Shown: positions 40,586 through 48,588 of the stretch, in pieces | Layout of the letters: the number at the start of each line of letters is the position of its first letter | How positions within the stretch are numbered: position 1 is the first letter of the stretch | DNA from: Fructobacillus broussonetiae | GTDB lineage: Bacteria > Bacillota > Bacilli > Lactobacillales > Lactobacillaceae | Assembly: GCF_018437275.1 (NCBI RefSeq) | Contig: NZ_JAAMFK010000003.1 | Coordinates: forward strand, 62,001 to 126,000 | Reading direction: 5' to 3' | DNA length: 64,000 nt | Position numbers and translations under genes: made by a program | Notes under the pieces: generated by a model | The model's input: only the letters and a program-made list of their open reading frames with translations | Database searches by the model: none | What the model was told of the DNA's origin: nothing

Positions 40586-41596
40586 TTATACGTTTGCGAA
40601 GTGCAACAACGTACGGATCATGTTTGAAGTAAATCCGTATTCGTTATCGTACCATGAAACCGTCTTAACCAATTGCTTGTCGCCAGCTTGGACGATTTGC
40701 GTTTGGGTTGCATCGAAAGTAGCACCGTGAGTGTCACCGATAACATCTGATGAAACGATTTCATCTTCGTTGTAACCGAATGAGTCTGATGATGCAGCCT
40801 TCATAGCAGCGTTGATTTCTTCAGCAGTAACGTTCTTGTCCAATACTGAAGTCAATTCAGTAACAGATCCGTCAACAACACCAACACGTTGTGCGTGTCC
40901 GTCAATCTTACCGCTCAATTCTGGGACAACAAGACCGATGGCCTTAGCAGCACCAGTTGAGTGAGGAATCGTGTTAACTGAAGCCGTACGGTTTGAACGG
41001 AACTTCTTTGACTTTGGTCCATCCAAGATCATTTGCGTTGAAGTAAATGCGTGGATAGTCGTCATCGTTGCAACTTGAACACCGAATTGGTCTTGCAATA
41101 CACGAGCCATTGGGGCCAATGACTGTGTCGTACATGAACCAGCAGAAACGATCTTGTCGTCTGCCTTCAAGATGTCTTGGTTAACACCGTAAACAACAGT
41201 AGGAACATCACCGGCTGGGGCTGAGATCAAAACCTTCTTAGCACCTGCATCCAAGTGGGCTTGTGACTTTTCGGCTGAAGTATAGAAACCAGTAGCTTCC
41301 AATACGTATTCAACACCGTCGTTCTTAACCCAAGGAATGTTCTTTGCATCGCGTTCTGCGTAAACAGTGTAGTGCTTACCGTTAACGATGATTCCAGTTT
41401 CATCAGCAGAAACTTCGGCGTTCAAAGTTCCGTGCGTTGAGTCATACTTCAACAAGTATGCCAACATTGATGGAGACGTCAAATCGTTGATGGCTGCGAC
41501 TTCAACATCAGCTGCTGAGTCACCCAATTCCAAAATACGACGGAATGCCAAACGACCAATACGACCGAATCCGTTAATACCAATCTTCACAGTCAT
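40586..41596 (-). CDS. gap: Glyceraldehyde-3-phosphate dehydrogenase
   Basis: A 336-residue NAD-dependent glycolytic [14 protein letters not shown] opens the Rossmann fold, the catalytic Cys155 lies in [10 protein letters not shown] and the catalytic His in TIHAFTST. The usual CTTNCLAP reads CTTQSLAP here, so the second, non-catalytic Cys is Ser and the Asn is Gln. The ATG at 41596 follows GGAGGTC. A TATAAT lies about 45 bases upstream. It stands alone rather than in a gap-pgk-tpi operon. Confidence 0.95.
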   Translation of the reverse strand: MTVKIGINGFGRIGRLAFRRILELGDSAADVEVAAINDLTSPSMLAYLLKYDSTHGTLNAEVSADETGIIVNGKHYTVYAERDAKNIPWVKNDGVEYVLEATGFYTSAEKSQAHLDAGAKKVLISAPAGDVPTVVYGVNQDILKADDKIVSAGSCTTQSLAPMARVLQDQFGVQVATMTTIHAFTSTQMILDGPKSKKFRSNRTASVNTIPHSTGAAKAIGLVVPELSGKIDGHAQRVGVVDGSVTELTSVLDKNVTAEEINAAMKAASSDSFGYNEDEIVSSDVIGDTHGATFDATQTQIVQAGDKQLVKTVSWYDNEYGFTSNMIRTLLHFANV

Positions 41597-41805
41597 GTGT
41601 GTAGACCTCCAATTAATTTTTTGACCTAAGTCAACACAAACATTATAACACAAATGCGCTCCTATCAGTGTAGCCTGACTGTCATTTTTTATCACAAAGA
41701 AAACCGTACCATTTTTATTGATACAGTCCCATTTAGTCGTAATCATGGTAAACTGATAAACAATTAGAAGAAAAAATATTTTTTATATTCTTATTTGGAG
41801 GGAAA

Positions 41806-42288
41806 ATGACGGATCAATCGAGCAGAAGAATTACGACTATCGCCGTTCTCGTTGCCCTAAACGTGGCCATCTCTTATTTCATTCACATCCCCGTCCCCGC
41901 CACGTCCGGTTTCATCAACCTCGTGGAAGCCGGTGTTCTTTTTGCCGGTCTCTCTTACGGTCGAAAGTCCGGTTTTATTGTCGGTGCTTTATCCGGCGCC
42001 CTCTTGGATTTGTTAGCCGGCTATCCGCAGTGGCTTCTCTTCTCCTTTTTAATTCACGGACTTGAAGGTTACATTGCTGGAATCGCTGTTAAAGGAAAGA
42101 CAAGTAAAAAAATCCTTTTCGCCGTTCTTTCCATTATGATCATGCTGTTGGGTTACACATTAGCCGGTTCCTTCCTATATAATTGGCCGGCCGGGATTGC
42201 TTCGATTCCAACAAACACCATTCAAGGGATTGCCGGTGCCTTGGTGGCTTTCTTCTTATTAAAAGCAATCAATCAGTACCAAAAGTGA
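41806..42288 (+). CDS. ECF transporter S component
   Basis: A 160-residue membrane protein with five or six helices, of the PF07155-like group of energy-coupling-factor substrate-binding subunits. The N-terminus TTIAVLVALNVAISYFIHIPVP and the central LVEAGVLFAGLSYGRKSGFIVGALSGALLDLLAGYPQW are characteristic. It would capture a vitamin or precursor and share an ECF module encoded elsewhere. The upstream region shows no TPP, FMN or cobalamin riboswitch, so the vitamin cannot be named. TTTGGAGGG precedes the ATG. Confidence 0.82.
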   Translation: MTDQSSRRITTIAVLVALNVAISYFIHIPVPATSGFINLVEAGVLFAGLSYGRKSGFIVGALSGALLDLLAGYPQWLLFSFLIHGLEGYIAGIAVKGKTSKKILFAVLSIMIMLLGYTLAGSFLYNWPAGIASIPTNTIQGIAGALVAFFLLKAINQYQK

Positions 42289-42294
42289 GTATGG

Positions 42295-42320
42295 AAAAAG
42301 CGACGAAGACGTCGCTTTTT
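42295..42320 (+). terminator. Terminator after the ECF S-component gene
   Basis: AAAGCGACG/CGTCGCTTT arms with a T-run. Confidence 0.8.
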
Positions 42321-42397
42321 ATTTTTAATTTTTTAACGTTTTTGGTTTTCTTACAATTGTGTGTGATAATTGAACTGAATAAACAAGGAGGAAGAAC

Positions 42398-43735
42398 ATG
42401 TCAACACAATACGATTACGATGTCATTTTCATCGGTGCCGGTCACGGTGCCTTTGATGGGGCGCCTGCTTTAACTGCCGCTGGTAAGTCCGTTGCTTTCA
42501 TCGAAGAAGACAAAGTTGGTGGAACCTGTCCAAACTGGGGCTGCAACGCCAAGGTTATTTTGGAAGCACCGGCCAAGCTCACGCAGACAGTCAAGCAATC
42601 CGACGGTGTCATCGCCGGTGACGCCTACATTGACTGGGAAAAGGCCATGGCACGGAAACAAGAAATCGTGAACATGTTCCCCGGTGCCATTCAGTCCGGC
42701 ATGGAAGAAGCGGGAATCCACTTCATCTTCGGACACGCTTCATTTAAAGATGAGCACACAGTAACGGTCGATGGTAAGACGGTCACAGCCGATCAATTCG
42801 TCATCGCAACTGGTCAACATTCTCACCGATTGGATATTCCCGGAAAAGAGTACCTCCACGACTCAAAGGATTTCTTATCCATTAACCACGTACCTGACAG
42901 AATGGTCATCATCGGTGCTGGTTACATCGCTTTAGAAGCCGCTTCCATCATGCAGGCGGCTGGTTCGAAGGTCACGGTTATCATGAAGGGCGACCAAGCT
43001 TTGAAAGGCTTTGACCGAGATTATACCAATGAGTTGGTCAAGGCACTGGCTGATCAAGGCGTGCTCTTCATTAAGAATGCCGATGTTCAGGGTGTCGAAC
43101 AAAACGGCGCCGGTTATACGGTAAGCGCAAGCACCGGTTCATACCCCGCTAATTACATCTTGGATGCGACCGGCCGCGTTCCAAACACGAAAAATCTTGG
43201 ATTAGAAGGCCTCGGCATTGACTTTGACGAACAGGGAATCGTCGTGAACGGTTATCTCCAAACAACAAAGCCAAACATCTATGCAACGGGTGACGTGGTT
43301 AAGAAGGACCAGCCAAAGTTGACGCCAACGGCCACCTTCGAGTCTCAGTATGTGGCTGACCACATTTTGGGTAACGATAACGCTGAAATCAACTACCCTG
43401 CTATCGCAACGACTGTCTTTACCACGCCTCGTTTAGCCCAGGCTGGTATCACTTTGGAAGAAGCGAAGGCTAACGAAGATAAGTACACCATCGTTGAACA
43501 AAACGTCATGGACGACTGGTACCGTTTGGTTGACTTCGAAAAGACTGGTAAGCGTTCGTTGATTTATAATAAGGACGGTCAACTGGTCGGTGTTATCGAA
43601 TTATCCGATAAGGCAGAAGACGTTGTAAACGCCTTGTTGCCAGCCATTGAATTTGGTTATACACAAAAGCAGATTAAGCGTTTGGTCACCATCTTCCCAT
43701 CAATTGGTTACTCAGCTTTGGATAACTTGCAGTAA
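42398..43735 (+). CDS. Pyridine-nucleotide disulfide oxidoreductase family FAD protein lacking the C-terminal His-Pro
   Basis: A 445-residue flavoprotein of the glutathione-reductase/dihydrolipoamide-dehydrogenase family. FAD-binding GAGHGAFDGA is at 13-22, the redox pair Cys44/Cys49 in GGTCPNWGCNAK, NAD(P)-binding GAGYIALEAA near 172 and the second FAD motif ATGDV near 300. Family enzymes end with a His-Pro-T-x-x-E motif donating the catalytic base to the partner subunit; here the position reads TIFPSIGYSALDNL (Phe433-Pro434), without His. It may reduce a small oxidant or metal instead of a disulfide. AGGAGG precedes the ATG. Confidence 0.85.
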   Translation: MSTQYDYDVIFIGAGHGAFDGAPALTAAGKSVAFIEEDKVGGTCPNWGCNAKVILEAPAKLTQTVKQSDGVIAGDAYIDWEKAMARKQEIVNMFPGAIQSGMEEAGIHFIFGHASFKDEHTVTVDGKTVTADQFVIATGQHSHRLDIPGKEYLHDSKDFLSINHVPDRMVIIGAGYIALEAASIMQAAGSKVTVIMKGDQALKGFDRDYTNELVKALADQGVLFIKNADVQGVEQNGAGYTVSASTGSYPANYILDATGRVPNTKNLGLEGLGIDFDEQGIVVNGYLQTTKPNIYATGDVVKKDQPKLTPTATFESQYVADHILGNDNAEINYPAIATTVFTTPRLAQAGITLEEAKANEDKYTIVEQNVMDDWYRLVDFEKTGKRSLIYNKDGQLVGVIELSDKAEDVVNALLPAIEFGYTQKQIKRLVTIFPSIGYSALDNLQ

Positions 43736-43754
43736 AACGAAGTTTTATCGACAT

Positions 43755-43788
43755 AAAAAAGGCTAGCGCCGAAAGCGCTAGCCTTTTT
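43755..43788. terminator. Bidirectional terminator between the FAD oxidoreductase and metG
   Basis: AAAGGCTAGCGC/GCGCTAGCCTTT arms with A- and T-runs. Confidence 0.9.
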
Positions 43789-43799
43789 ATTTAACTCAA

Positions 43800-45848
43800 T
43801 TATTCGATTCCTGAACCAGGTTCAACAGCTTCTGGCAAAACCGTCACCGTGACGATGCCGTTCTTTTCAGCTGACAAAACCATTCCTTCAGAGAGTTCTC
43901 CGGCCATCTTACGTGGGGCCATGTTGGCAACGATAGCAACCGTCTTTCCAACAAGAACTTCTGGTTCTGGATACCACTTTCGAATTCCAGAAAGAATTTG
44001 GCGTGGCTTTTCTGAGCCATCATCCAACGTAAACTTCACGAGCTTCTTTGACTTAGGAAGCAATTCAGCCGCCGTAATCTTAGCTGCCAAAATTTCAACC
44101 TTGTCGAAGTCGTCGTATTCGATCAACGCCTTGTGTGTTGCTTCTTCTGTCATCTCGTTATCCTTCTTCTGGGCTTCGTTCTTCTTTGCTTCCTTTGCGG
44201 CGCGTCCCTTACCCTTCGTATCCTTTGATACCAATGAGGCGATGAAGGCGACTTCTTCTTCCACATCCAAGCGTGGGAAGATTGGCGTTCCCTTCTTAAC
44301 GACGGTTCCGCCGGCTGGCAAAGCAGCCATTGAAAGATCATTCAAATCAACACCGGATTCTGGTTCTTCCAAACCGAGTTGTTCGAAGATTTGCTTTGGC
44401 GTTTCAACCATGACAGGCTGAAGCAAAGCCCCAACGACGCGCAAAGTTGCGGCCAAGTGGGCCATTACAGATGCCAAAGCTTCTTTGGCGTCGGCGTTTT
44501 CGCCCGCAGACTTTGCCAAAACCCAAGGTTCTGTTTCGTCGATGTACTTGTTAGCACGGCGAACGATTGACCAAACGGCTTCAAGTGCGTCAGCGGTATG
44601 AACCCCCTGCATGTTTTCTTCGTAAACAGCGATTTGTTCGGCAACCAACTCTTCCAATGAAGAATCGAATTCAGTCACGTCTGAAGTAAAGGCTGGGACA
44701 GTTCCGCCTTCGTACTTGTTAATCATGGCAACCGTTCGGTTCAACAAGTTACCAAGGTCGTTTGCCAAGTCATAGTTCACACGGGAAACGAAGTCTTCTG
44801 GTGAGAAGACACCGTCGTTTCCAAATGGCATGGCACGGAGCAAGTAGTAACGGACCGCATCCAAACCATAGCGTGACGTCAAGTCTTCAGGGTAAATCAC
44901 ATTTCCCTTTGACTTGGACATCTTACCGTCCTTCATGACGAGCCAGCCGTGTCCGATGATTTCTTTTGGCATGTCCAAACCAAGGGCGTGGAGCATGATT
45001 GGCCAATAGATGATGTGGAAACGAACGATTTCCTTACCAACCAATTGAACGGAGGCTGGCCAGAACTTCTGGAGCAAATCGTCGTTGTCTGAACCGTAAC
45101 CCAAGGCCGTAATATAGTTGGCCAAGGCATCGATCCAAACGTAGATGACGTGCTTTGGATCACCCGGTACAGGAACACCCCAGTCAAATGACGTACGGGT
45201 CACGGCCAAGTCTTCCAAACCAGGCAAGATGAAGTTTTGAAGCATTTCGTTCATTCGTGATTCAGGTTGAACGAAATCAGGGTGTGACTTGTAGTAGTCG
45301 ACCAACCAGTCCGCGTACTTAGACATCTTGAAGAAGTATGTCTCTTCTTGAATCTTCTCCACTTCGTGACCAGATGGCGCCTTACCACCCGTCATGTTAC
45401 CGTCAGCGTCGCGGTAAACTTCGGCCAACTGTGATTCCGTGAAGTATTCTTCGTCGGAAACCGAGTACCAACCTTCGTACTGCCCCTTGTAGATATCGCC
45501 TTGGTCCAAGAGCTTTTGGAAAATCTTTTGAACGGCTTCTTCGTGCTGCTTATCCGTCGTCCGAATAAACTTGTCGTAAGAAATATCCATCAAAGACCAG
45601 AGGTCCTTGATATCCTTGGCCATCTTGTCCAAGTATTCCTTTTCGCTCTGCCCAGTGGCAGCAGCTTTCTTTTGAATCTTTTCACCGTGTTCGTCCGTTC
45701 CCGTGAGGAAAAAGACGTCTTCACCTAACAAACGGTGGTAACGCGCAGCGGCGTCAGCCAAAACCGTCGTGAAAGTGTTTCCCAATTGCAACTTCCCAGA
45801 TGGGTAGTAGATGGGGGTCGTAATGTAAAAGTTCTTGTTTTCTGACAT
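43800..45848 (-). CDS. metG: Methionyl-tRNA synthetase
   Basis: A 682-residue class I synthetase. The HIGH motif is the variant Gln21-Leu-Gly-Asn24 in YPSGKLQLGNTFT, a form close to the KLTIGN of lactobacilli; the KMSKS loop is in DGKMSKSKGN. A C-terminal EMAPII-like tRNA-binding domain follows a Lys/Glu-rich linker from about residue 560. The zinc-knuckle cysteines are not present. The ATG at 45848 follows AAAGGGA. A TATAAT lies about 40 bases upstream; no T-box is visible. Confidence 0.96.
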   Translation of the reverse strand: MSENKNFYITTPIYYPSGKLQLGNTFTTVLADAAARYHRLLGEDVFFLTGTDEHGEKIQKKAAATGQSEKEYLDKMAKDIKDLWSLMDISYDKFIRTTDKQHEEAVQKIFQKLLDQGDIYKGQYEGWYSVSDEEYFTESQLAEVYRDADGNMTGGKAPSGHEVEKIQEETYFFKMSKYADWLVDYYKSHPDFVQPESRMNEMLQNFILPGLEDLAVTRTSFDWGVPVPGDPKHVIYVWIDALANYITALGYGSDNDDLLQKFWPASVQLVGKEIVRFHIIYWPIMLHALGLDMPKEIIGHGWLVMKDGKMSKSKGNVIYPEDLTSRYGLDAVRYYLLRAMPFGNDGVFSPEDFVSRVNYDLANDLGNLLNRTVAMINKYEGGTVPAFTSDVTEFDSSLEELVAEQIAVYEENMQGVHTADALEAVWSIVRRANKYIDETEPWVLAKSAGENADAKEALASVMAHLAATLRVVGALLQPVMVETPKQIFEQLGLEEPESGVDLNDLSMAALPAGGTVVKKGTPIFPRLDVEEEVAFIASLVSKDTKGKGRAAKEAKKNEAQKKDNEMTEEATHKALIEYDDFDKVEILAAKITAAELLPKSKKLVKFTLDDGSEKPRQILSGIRKWYPEPEVLVGKTVAIVANMAPRKMAGELSEGMVLSAEKNGIVTVTVLPEAVEPGSGIE

Positions 45849-46059
45849 ATGAGTCCCTTTCTGGCAAATGTGCCGATACCGCCTTTCATTATAGCAAAAT
45901 GCCGTCCTCCTAACCACTTGCCTTCATATGTAAAAGTCTGACCCGTACCAGCCAACAATTTTTCGCCTTTTGTTCAATAAAGCAACAATACCGGTTTTAT
46001 TTAATAAACAGAATGTAAAGCCATTATCGCCCATGCCATCGAATTTTTAAGGGATTTTA

Positions 46060-46088
46060 TTGACAAAAAAATACCCCACCGGTACACT
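46060..46088 (+). promoter_or_regulatory. Sigma-A promoter of the cystine-transport attenuator operon
   Basis: TTGACA (46060-46065) and TACACT (46083-46088) with the ideal 17-base spacer. Transcription should begin near 46095, just before the leader-peptide ribosome site. Confidence 0.85.
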
Positions 46089-46113
46089 TGAGAAAGAATA
46101 TAAGGAGGCAACT

Positions 46114-46188
46114 ATGAACGCAAACACTAACTTTCACAACCAAATCGCTTTGACTTTCACGGTTTGCTGTTGCCCACCGCTTTTTTAG
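46114..46188 (+). CDS. Cysteine leader peptide of an attenuator
   Basis: A 24-residue ORF with a strong AAGGAGG five bases before the ATG. It ends TVCCCPPLF, with Cys codons TGC-TGT-TGC at 46165-46173 followed by two Pro codons, then Leu, Phe and TAG. It has no transmembrane or secretion pattern and makes sense as a sensor of charged tRNA-Cys: the Cys codons immediately precede the first arm of a hairpin array, and the operon downstream encodes a cystine transporter. Ribosome stalling at the Cys codons would cover the first arm and free the second. This is read directly from the sequence; the regulatory behaviour is inferred by analogy with trp and his leaders. Confidence 0.85.
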   Translation: MNANTNFHNQIALTFTVCCCPPLF

Positions 46189-46216
46189 GGTGGCGTTCAT
46201 AGGTTAAAAGCCACCC
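46173..46216 (+). promoter_or_regulatory. Anti-terminator segments of the cysteine attenuator
   Basis: Segment 1 CCCACC (46173-46178) can pair with segment 2 GGGTGG (46188-46193). Segment 2, extended to GGGTGGC (46188-46194), can instead pair with segment 3 GCCACCC (46210-46216). Segment 2 begins at the last base of the leader stop codon, so a ribosome finishing the peptide would hide it. Confidence 0.8.
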
Positions 46217-46255
46217 TCGGTCTCTGTCTTTTTCGAGACCATGGGTGGCTTTTTC
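46207..46255 (+). terminator. Attenuator terminator (segments 3:4)
   Basis: AAAAGCCACCC pairs with GGGTGGCTTTT; an inner helix GGTCTC (46219-46224)/GAGACC (46235-46240) extends the stem, and a T-run follows. It uses the same segment 3 as the anti-terminator. Confidence 0.88.
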
Positions 46256-46323
46256 TATAGGCTCAAACAGTTGAACAGTTAATCAATAGTAGAAAATAAT
46301 TAAATTGCATTAGGAGCAAAAAA

Positions 46324-47118
46324 ATGAATAAGAAGATCATCATTATCTTGGCCGGCTTGGCCGTTATCATCGCAGGAATCGTCGGTTTCAATAAGTTTGC
46401 CGGATCAAAGGATAACGGCATGACCATCAAGAAGAATACGCTGACGGTTGGTGTTGAAGGAACATACGCTCCCTTCTCCTTCCACGATGACAAAGGAAAG
46501 TTAACCGGATTCGAAGTTGAAATCGCCGAAGCGCTCGGTAAGAAGATGAACATGAAAACGGAATTCGTCCAAACCAAGTGGGATTCATTGATCGCAGGTT
46601 TGAACTCAAAGCGTTACGATGCCGTGATTAACAACATCGGTATTTCAAAGGAACGTGAAGCAAACTACCGCATGTCAACGGCTTACCTTTACCCACGCGC
46701 CGCTTTGATCAAGCGTACGGGCGACACGTCATTGAACAATTTGTCAGACATCAAGGGCAAGACGATGGCCCAGTCCGTTACGTCAAACTATGGAAAGCGC
46801 GCCAAGGCCGAGGGTGCTAACATCAAGGCCGTTGCTGGAATCATCGAATCAATGAACTTGATTACAACAAACCGTGCCGATGGAACGTTGAACGATCTTG
46901 GTTCATTTGAAAACTGGAAGCAATCAAACCCTGACGCCAACGTCGAAGCCGTTGACGTCTCAAAGGAAATGGGTTCAACGCCTGATGGTGTTTTGATGAA
47001 CAAGGATAACGCTGAACTTCAAAAGAAGATCAATAAGGCAATGAAGGAACTCCGTGAAGATGGCACGCTTTCAAAGCTTTCAAAGAAGTACTTCAACAAG
47101 GATTTGACGAAGGAATAA
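46324..47118 (+). CDS. Cystine-type ABC transporter substrate-binding protein
   Basis: A 264-residue amino-acid-binding protein (SBP family 3). The N-terminal hydrophobic segment (5-22) has no lipobox cysteine, so the protein is probably held by an uncleaved helix rather than lipid. The ligand region VGVEGTYAPFSFHDDKGKLTGFEVEIAEALG closely resembles cystine-binding proteins (TcyA/FliY type), as does DGTLND. AGGAG precedes the ATG. It is the first structural gene after the cysteine-codon attenuator, which supports the substrate. The protein contains no cysteine. Confidence 0.88.
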   Translation: MNKKIIIILAGLAVIIAGIVGFNKFAGSKDNGMTIKKNTLTVGVEGTYAPFSFHDDKGKLTGFEVEIAEALGKKMNMKTEFVQTKWDSLIAGLNSKRYDAVINNIGISKEREANYRMSTAYLYPRAALIKRTGDTSLNNLSDIKGKTMAQSVTSNYGKRAKAEGANIKAVAGIIESMNLITTNRADGTLNDLGSFENWKQSNPDANVEAVDVSKEMGSTPDGVLMNKDNAELQKKINKAMKELREDGTLSKLSKKYFNKDLTKE

Positions 47119-47158
47119 TCAGCCCGGTCTTCTTCTGACTTTTATATAGGAAAACAAC

Positions 47159-47857
47159 ATGACAGAATTTTTCGACCTGGCAGTTAAGTACCTGCCGGAA
47201 CTATTCATCACCGCAATCAAATACACGCTGCCACTCGCAGCCATCTCATTCTTCTTCGGATTGATTTTTGCTTCGATGACAGCCCTCATTCGCGTGGCCA
47301 AGTTGCCACAAAACGAGTGGGCGGCCGCCTTCTTGCAAATCATGAAGTGGATTGCAAACGTCTACGTCTGGTTCTTCCGTTCAACACCGTTGTTGGTCCA
47401 ACTCTTCATCGTGTTCTACGGATTGCCAAACGCACACATCGCCTTTTTCCAATCTGCTTGGGTATCAGCCATCACCGTGTTCTCATTGAACACCGGAGCC
47501 TATGCCTCCGAAACGATTCGCGCTTCCATCAACTCCGTTCCAGAAGTGCAAAAGCAAGCCGCTGAATCACTCGGAATGACCCGCGCACAAGTATACTGGA
47601 ACGTGGTCTTGCCACAGGCAGCCCGCATCTCCATCCCGCCGTTGTCCAACTCATTGATTGGTTTGTTGAAGGACACGTCATTGGCATCCGTCATCACGAT
47701 TGTTGAGATTTTCTACCTCTCACAGCAGATTGCCGCTGCCAACTACAAGGTTTTGTCCATGTACGTCTTAGTCGCCATGGTCTACGCCTTCTTCACGACT
47801 ATCCTATCAATCGGACAACACTACCTAGAAAAGTACACATCGAGGTTCGCCCAATGA
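47159..47857 (+). CDS. Cystine-type ABC transporter permease
   Basis: A 232-residue HisM/GlnP-type permease with five or six helices. The N-terminal polar motif FFRSTPLLVQ (72-81) and the cytoplasmic EAA loop (about 128-150, ending GMTRAQVYWNVVLPQA) are characteristic of polar amino-acid uptake systems. It overlaps the ATPase gene as ATGA. No cysteine residues. Confidence 0.92.
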   Translation: MTEFFDLAVKYLPELFITAIKYTLPLAAISFFFGLIFASMTALIRVAKLPQNEWAAAFLQIMKWIANVYVWFFRSTPLLVQLFIVFYGLPNAHIAFFQSAWVSAITVFSLNTGAYASETIRASINSVPEVQKQAAESLGMTRAQVYWNVVLPQAARISIPPLSNSLIGLLKDTSLASVITIVEIFYLSQQIAAANYKVLSMYVLVAMVYAFFTTILSIGQHYLEKYTSRFAQ

Positions 47858-48588
47858 TCTCAGTTAAAAACTTAGTGAAGCAATATCCTGATAAAAAGGC
47901 CTTGGACGACGTAAGCGTGACTTTCAAGGCGGAAGAAACGACGGCGATCGTCGGTCCTTCTGGTTCTGGTAAATCCACGTTACTCTGGGCCCTTAACCTC
48001 TTGGAGCACCCCACATCCGGACAACTTCAAATCGATGATTTGACGGTGGATTTTGAAAAGTCCCTGTCGAACCAGGAAGTTTTGGAACTGCGCCAAAAGA
48101 CGGCAACGGTCTTCCAGGAAAAAGCCTTGTTTACGCATCTAAACGTTTTGCATAACTTAACTGAAGGACCGGTGAAGGTTCAAAAGAAGTCAAAGCAGGA
48201 CGCTGAGCAGCAAGCCTTTGACCTCTTGAAGCAGTTCGACATGGAAGAGCTTGCTGATCGTTATCCATACCAATTGTCTGGTGGGCAACAACAGCGTGTG
48301 GCCATCCTCCGTGCCTTGGCAATGCAACCAAAGTACTTACTCTTGGATGAACCAACTTCAGCCTTAGATCCTGAATTGGAGGCACAAGTCCTCCGCGTCT
48401 TGAAGGACTTGGCTAAGAAGGATACGTCCATGGTTGTGGTCACGCACAACATGGCCTTCGCCGAGCAAGTCGCTGACCAAGTTGTCTTTATCGACGGCGG
48501 TAAGGTCGGATACGCAGGTGAAACAGAAGGTTTCTTCCACTCTGACAACGAACGCATCAAGAAATTCTTAGGAGCAATGTCTTTCTAA
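47854..48588 (+). CDS. Cystine-type ABC transporter ATP-binding protein
   Basis: A 244-residue ABC ATPase: Walker [10 protein letters not shown] (34-42), signature LSGGQ (141-145), Walker B LLLDE (162-166) and switch His198. It resembles GlnQ/TcyC-type ATPases. It powers uptake with the preceding permease. Its stop overlaps the start of the nuclease gene by one base (TAATG). No cysteine residues. Confidence 0.93.
   Translation: MISVKNLVKQYPDKKALDDVSVTFKAEETTAIVGPSGSGKSTLLWALNLLEHPTSGQLQIDDLTVDFEKSLSNQEVLELRQKTATVFQEKALFTHLNVLHNLTEGPVKVQKKSKQDAEQQAFDLLKQFDMEELADRYPYQLSGGQQQRVAILRALAMQPKYLLLDEPTSALDPELEAQVLRVLKDLAKKDTSMVVVTHNMAFAEQVADQVVFIDGGKVGYAGETEGFFHSDNERIKKFLGAMSF

Noticed and set aside
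41640-41805. Possible vitamin riboswitch before the ECF S-component gene
   Set aside because: The conserved cores of TPP, FMN and cobalamin elements are absent and the region is AT-rich without strong stems.
45849-46059. Possible T-box or SAM riboswitch before metG
   Set aside because: No T-box core or SAM-box motifs; a TATAAT lies about 40 bases from the start, leaving no room for a leader.
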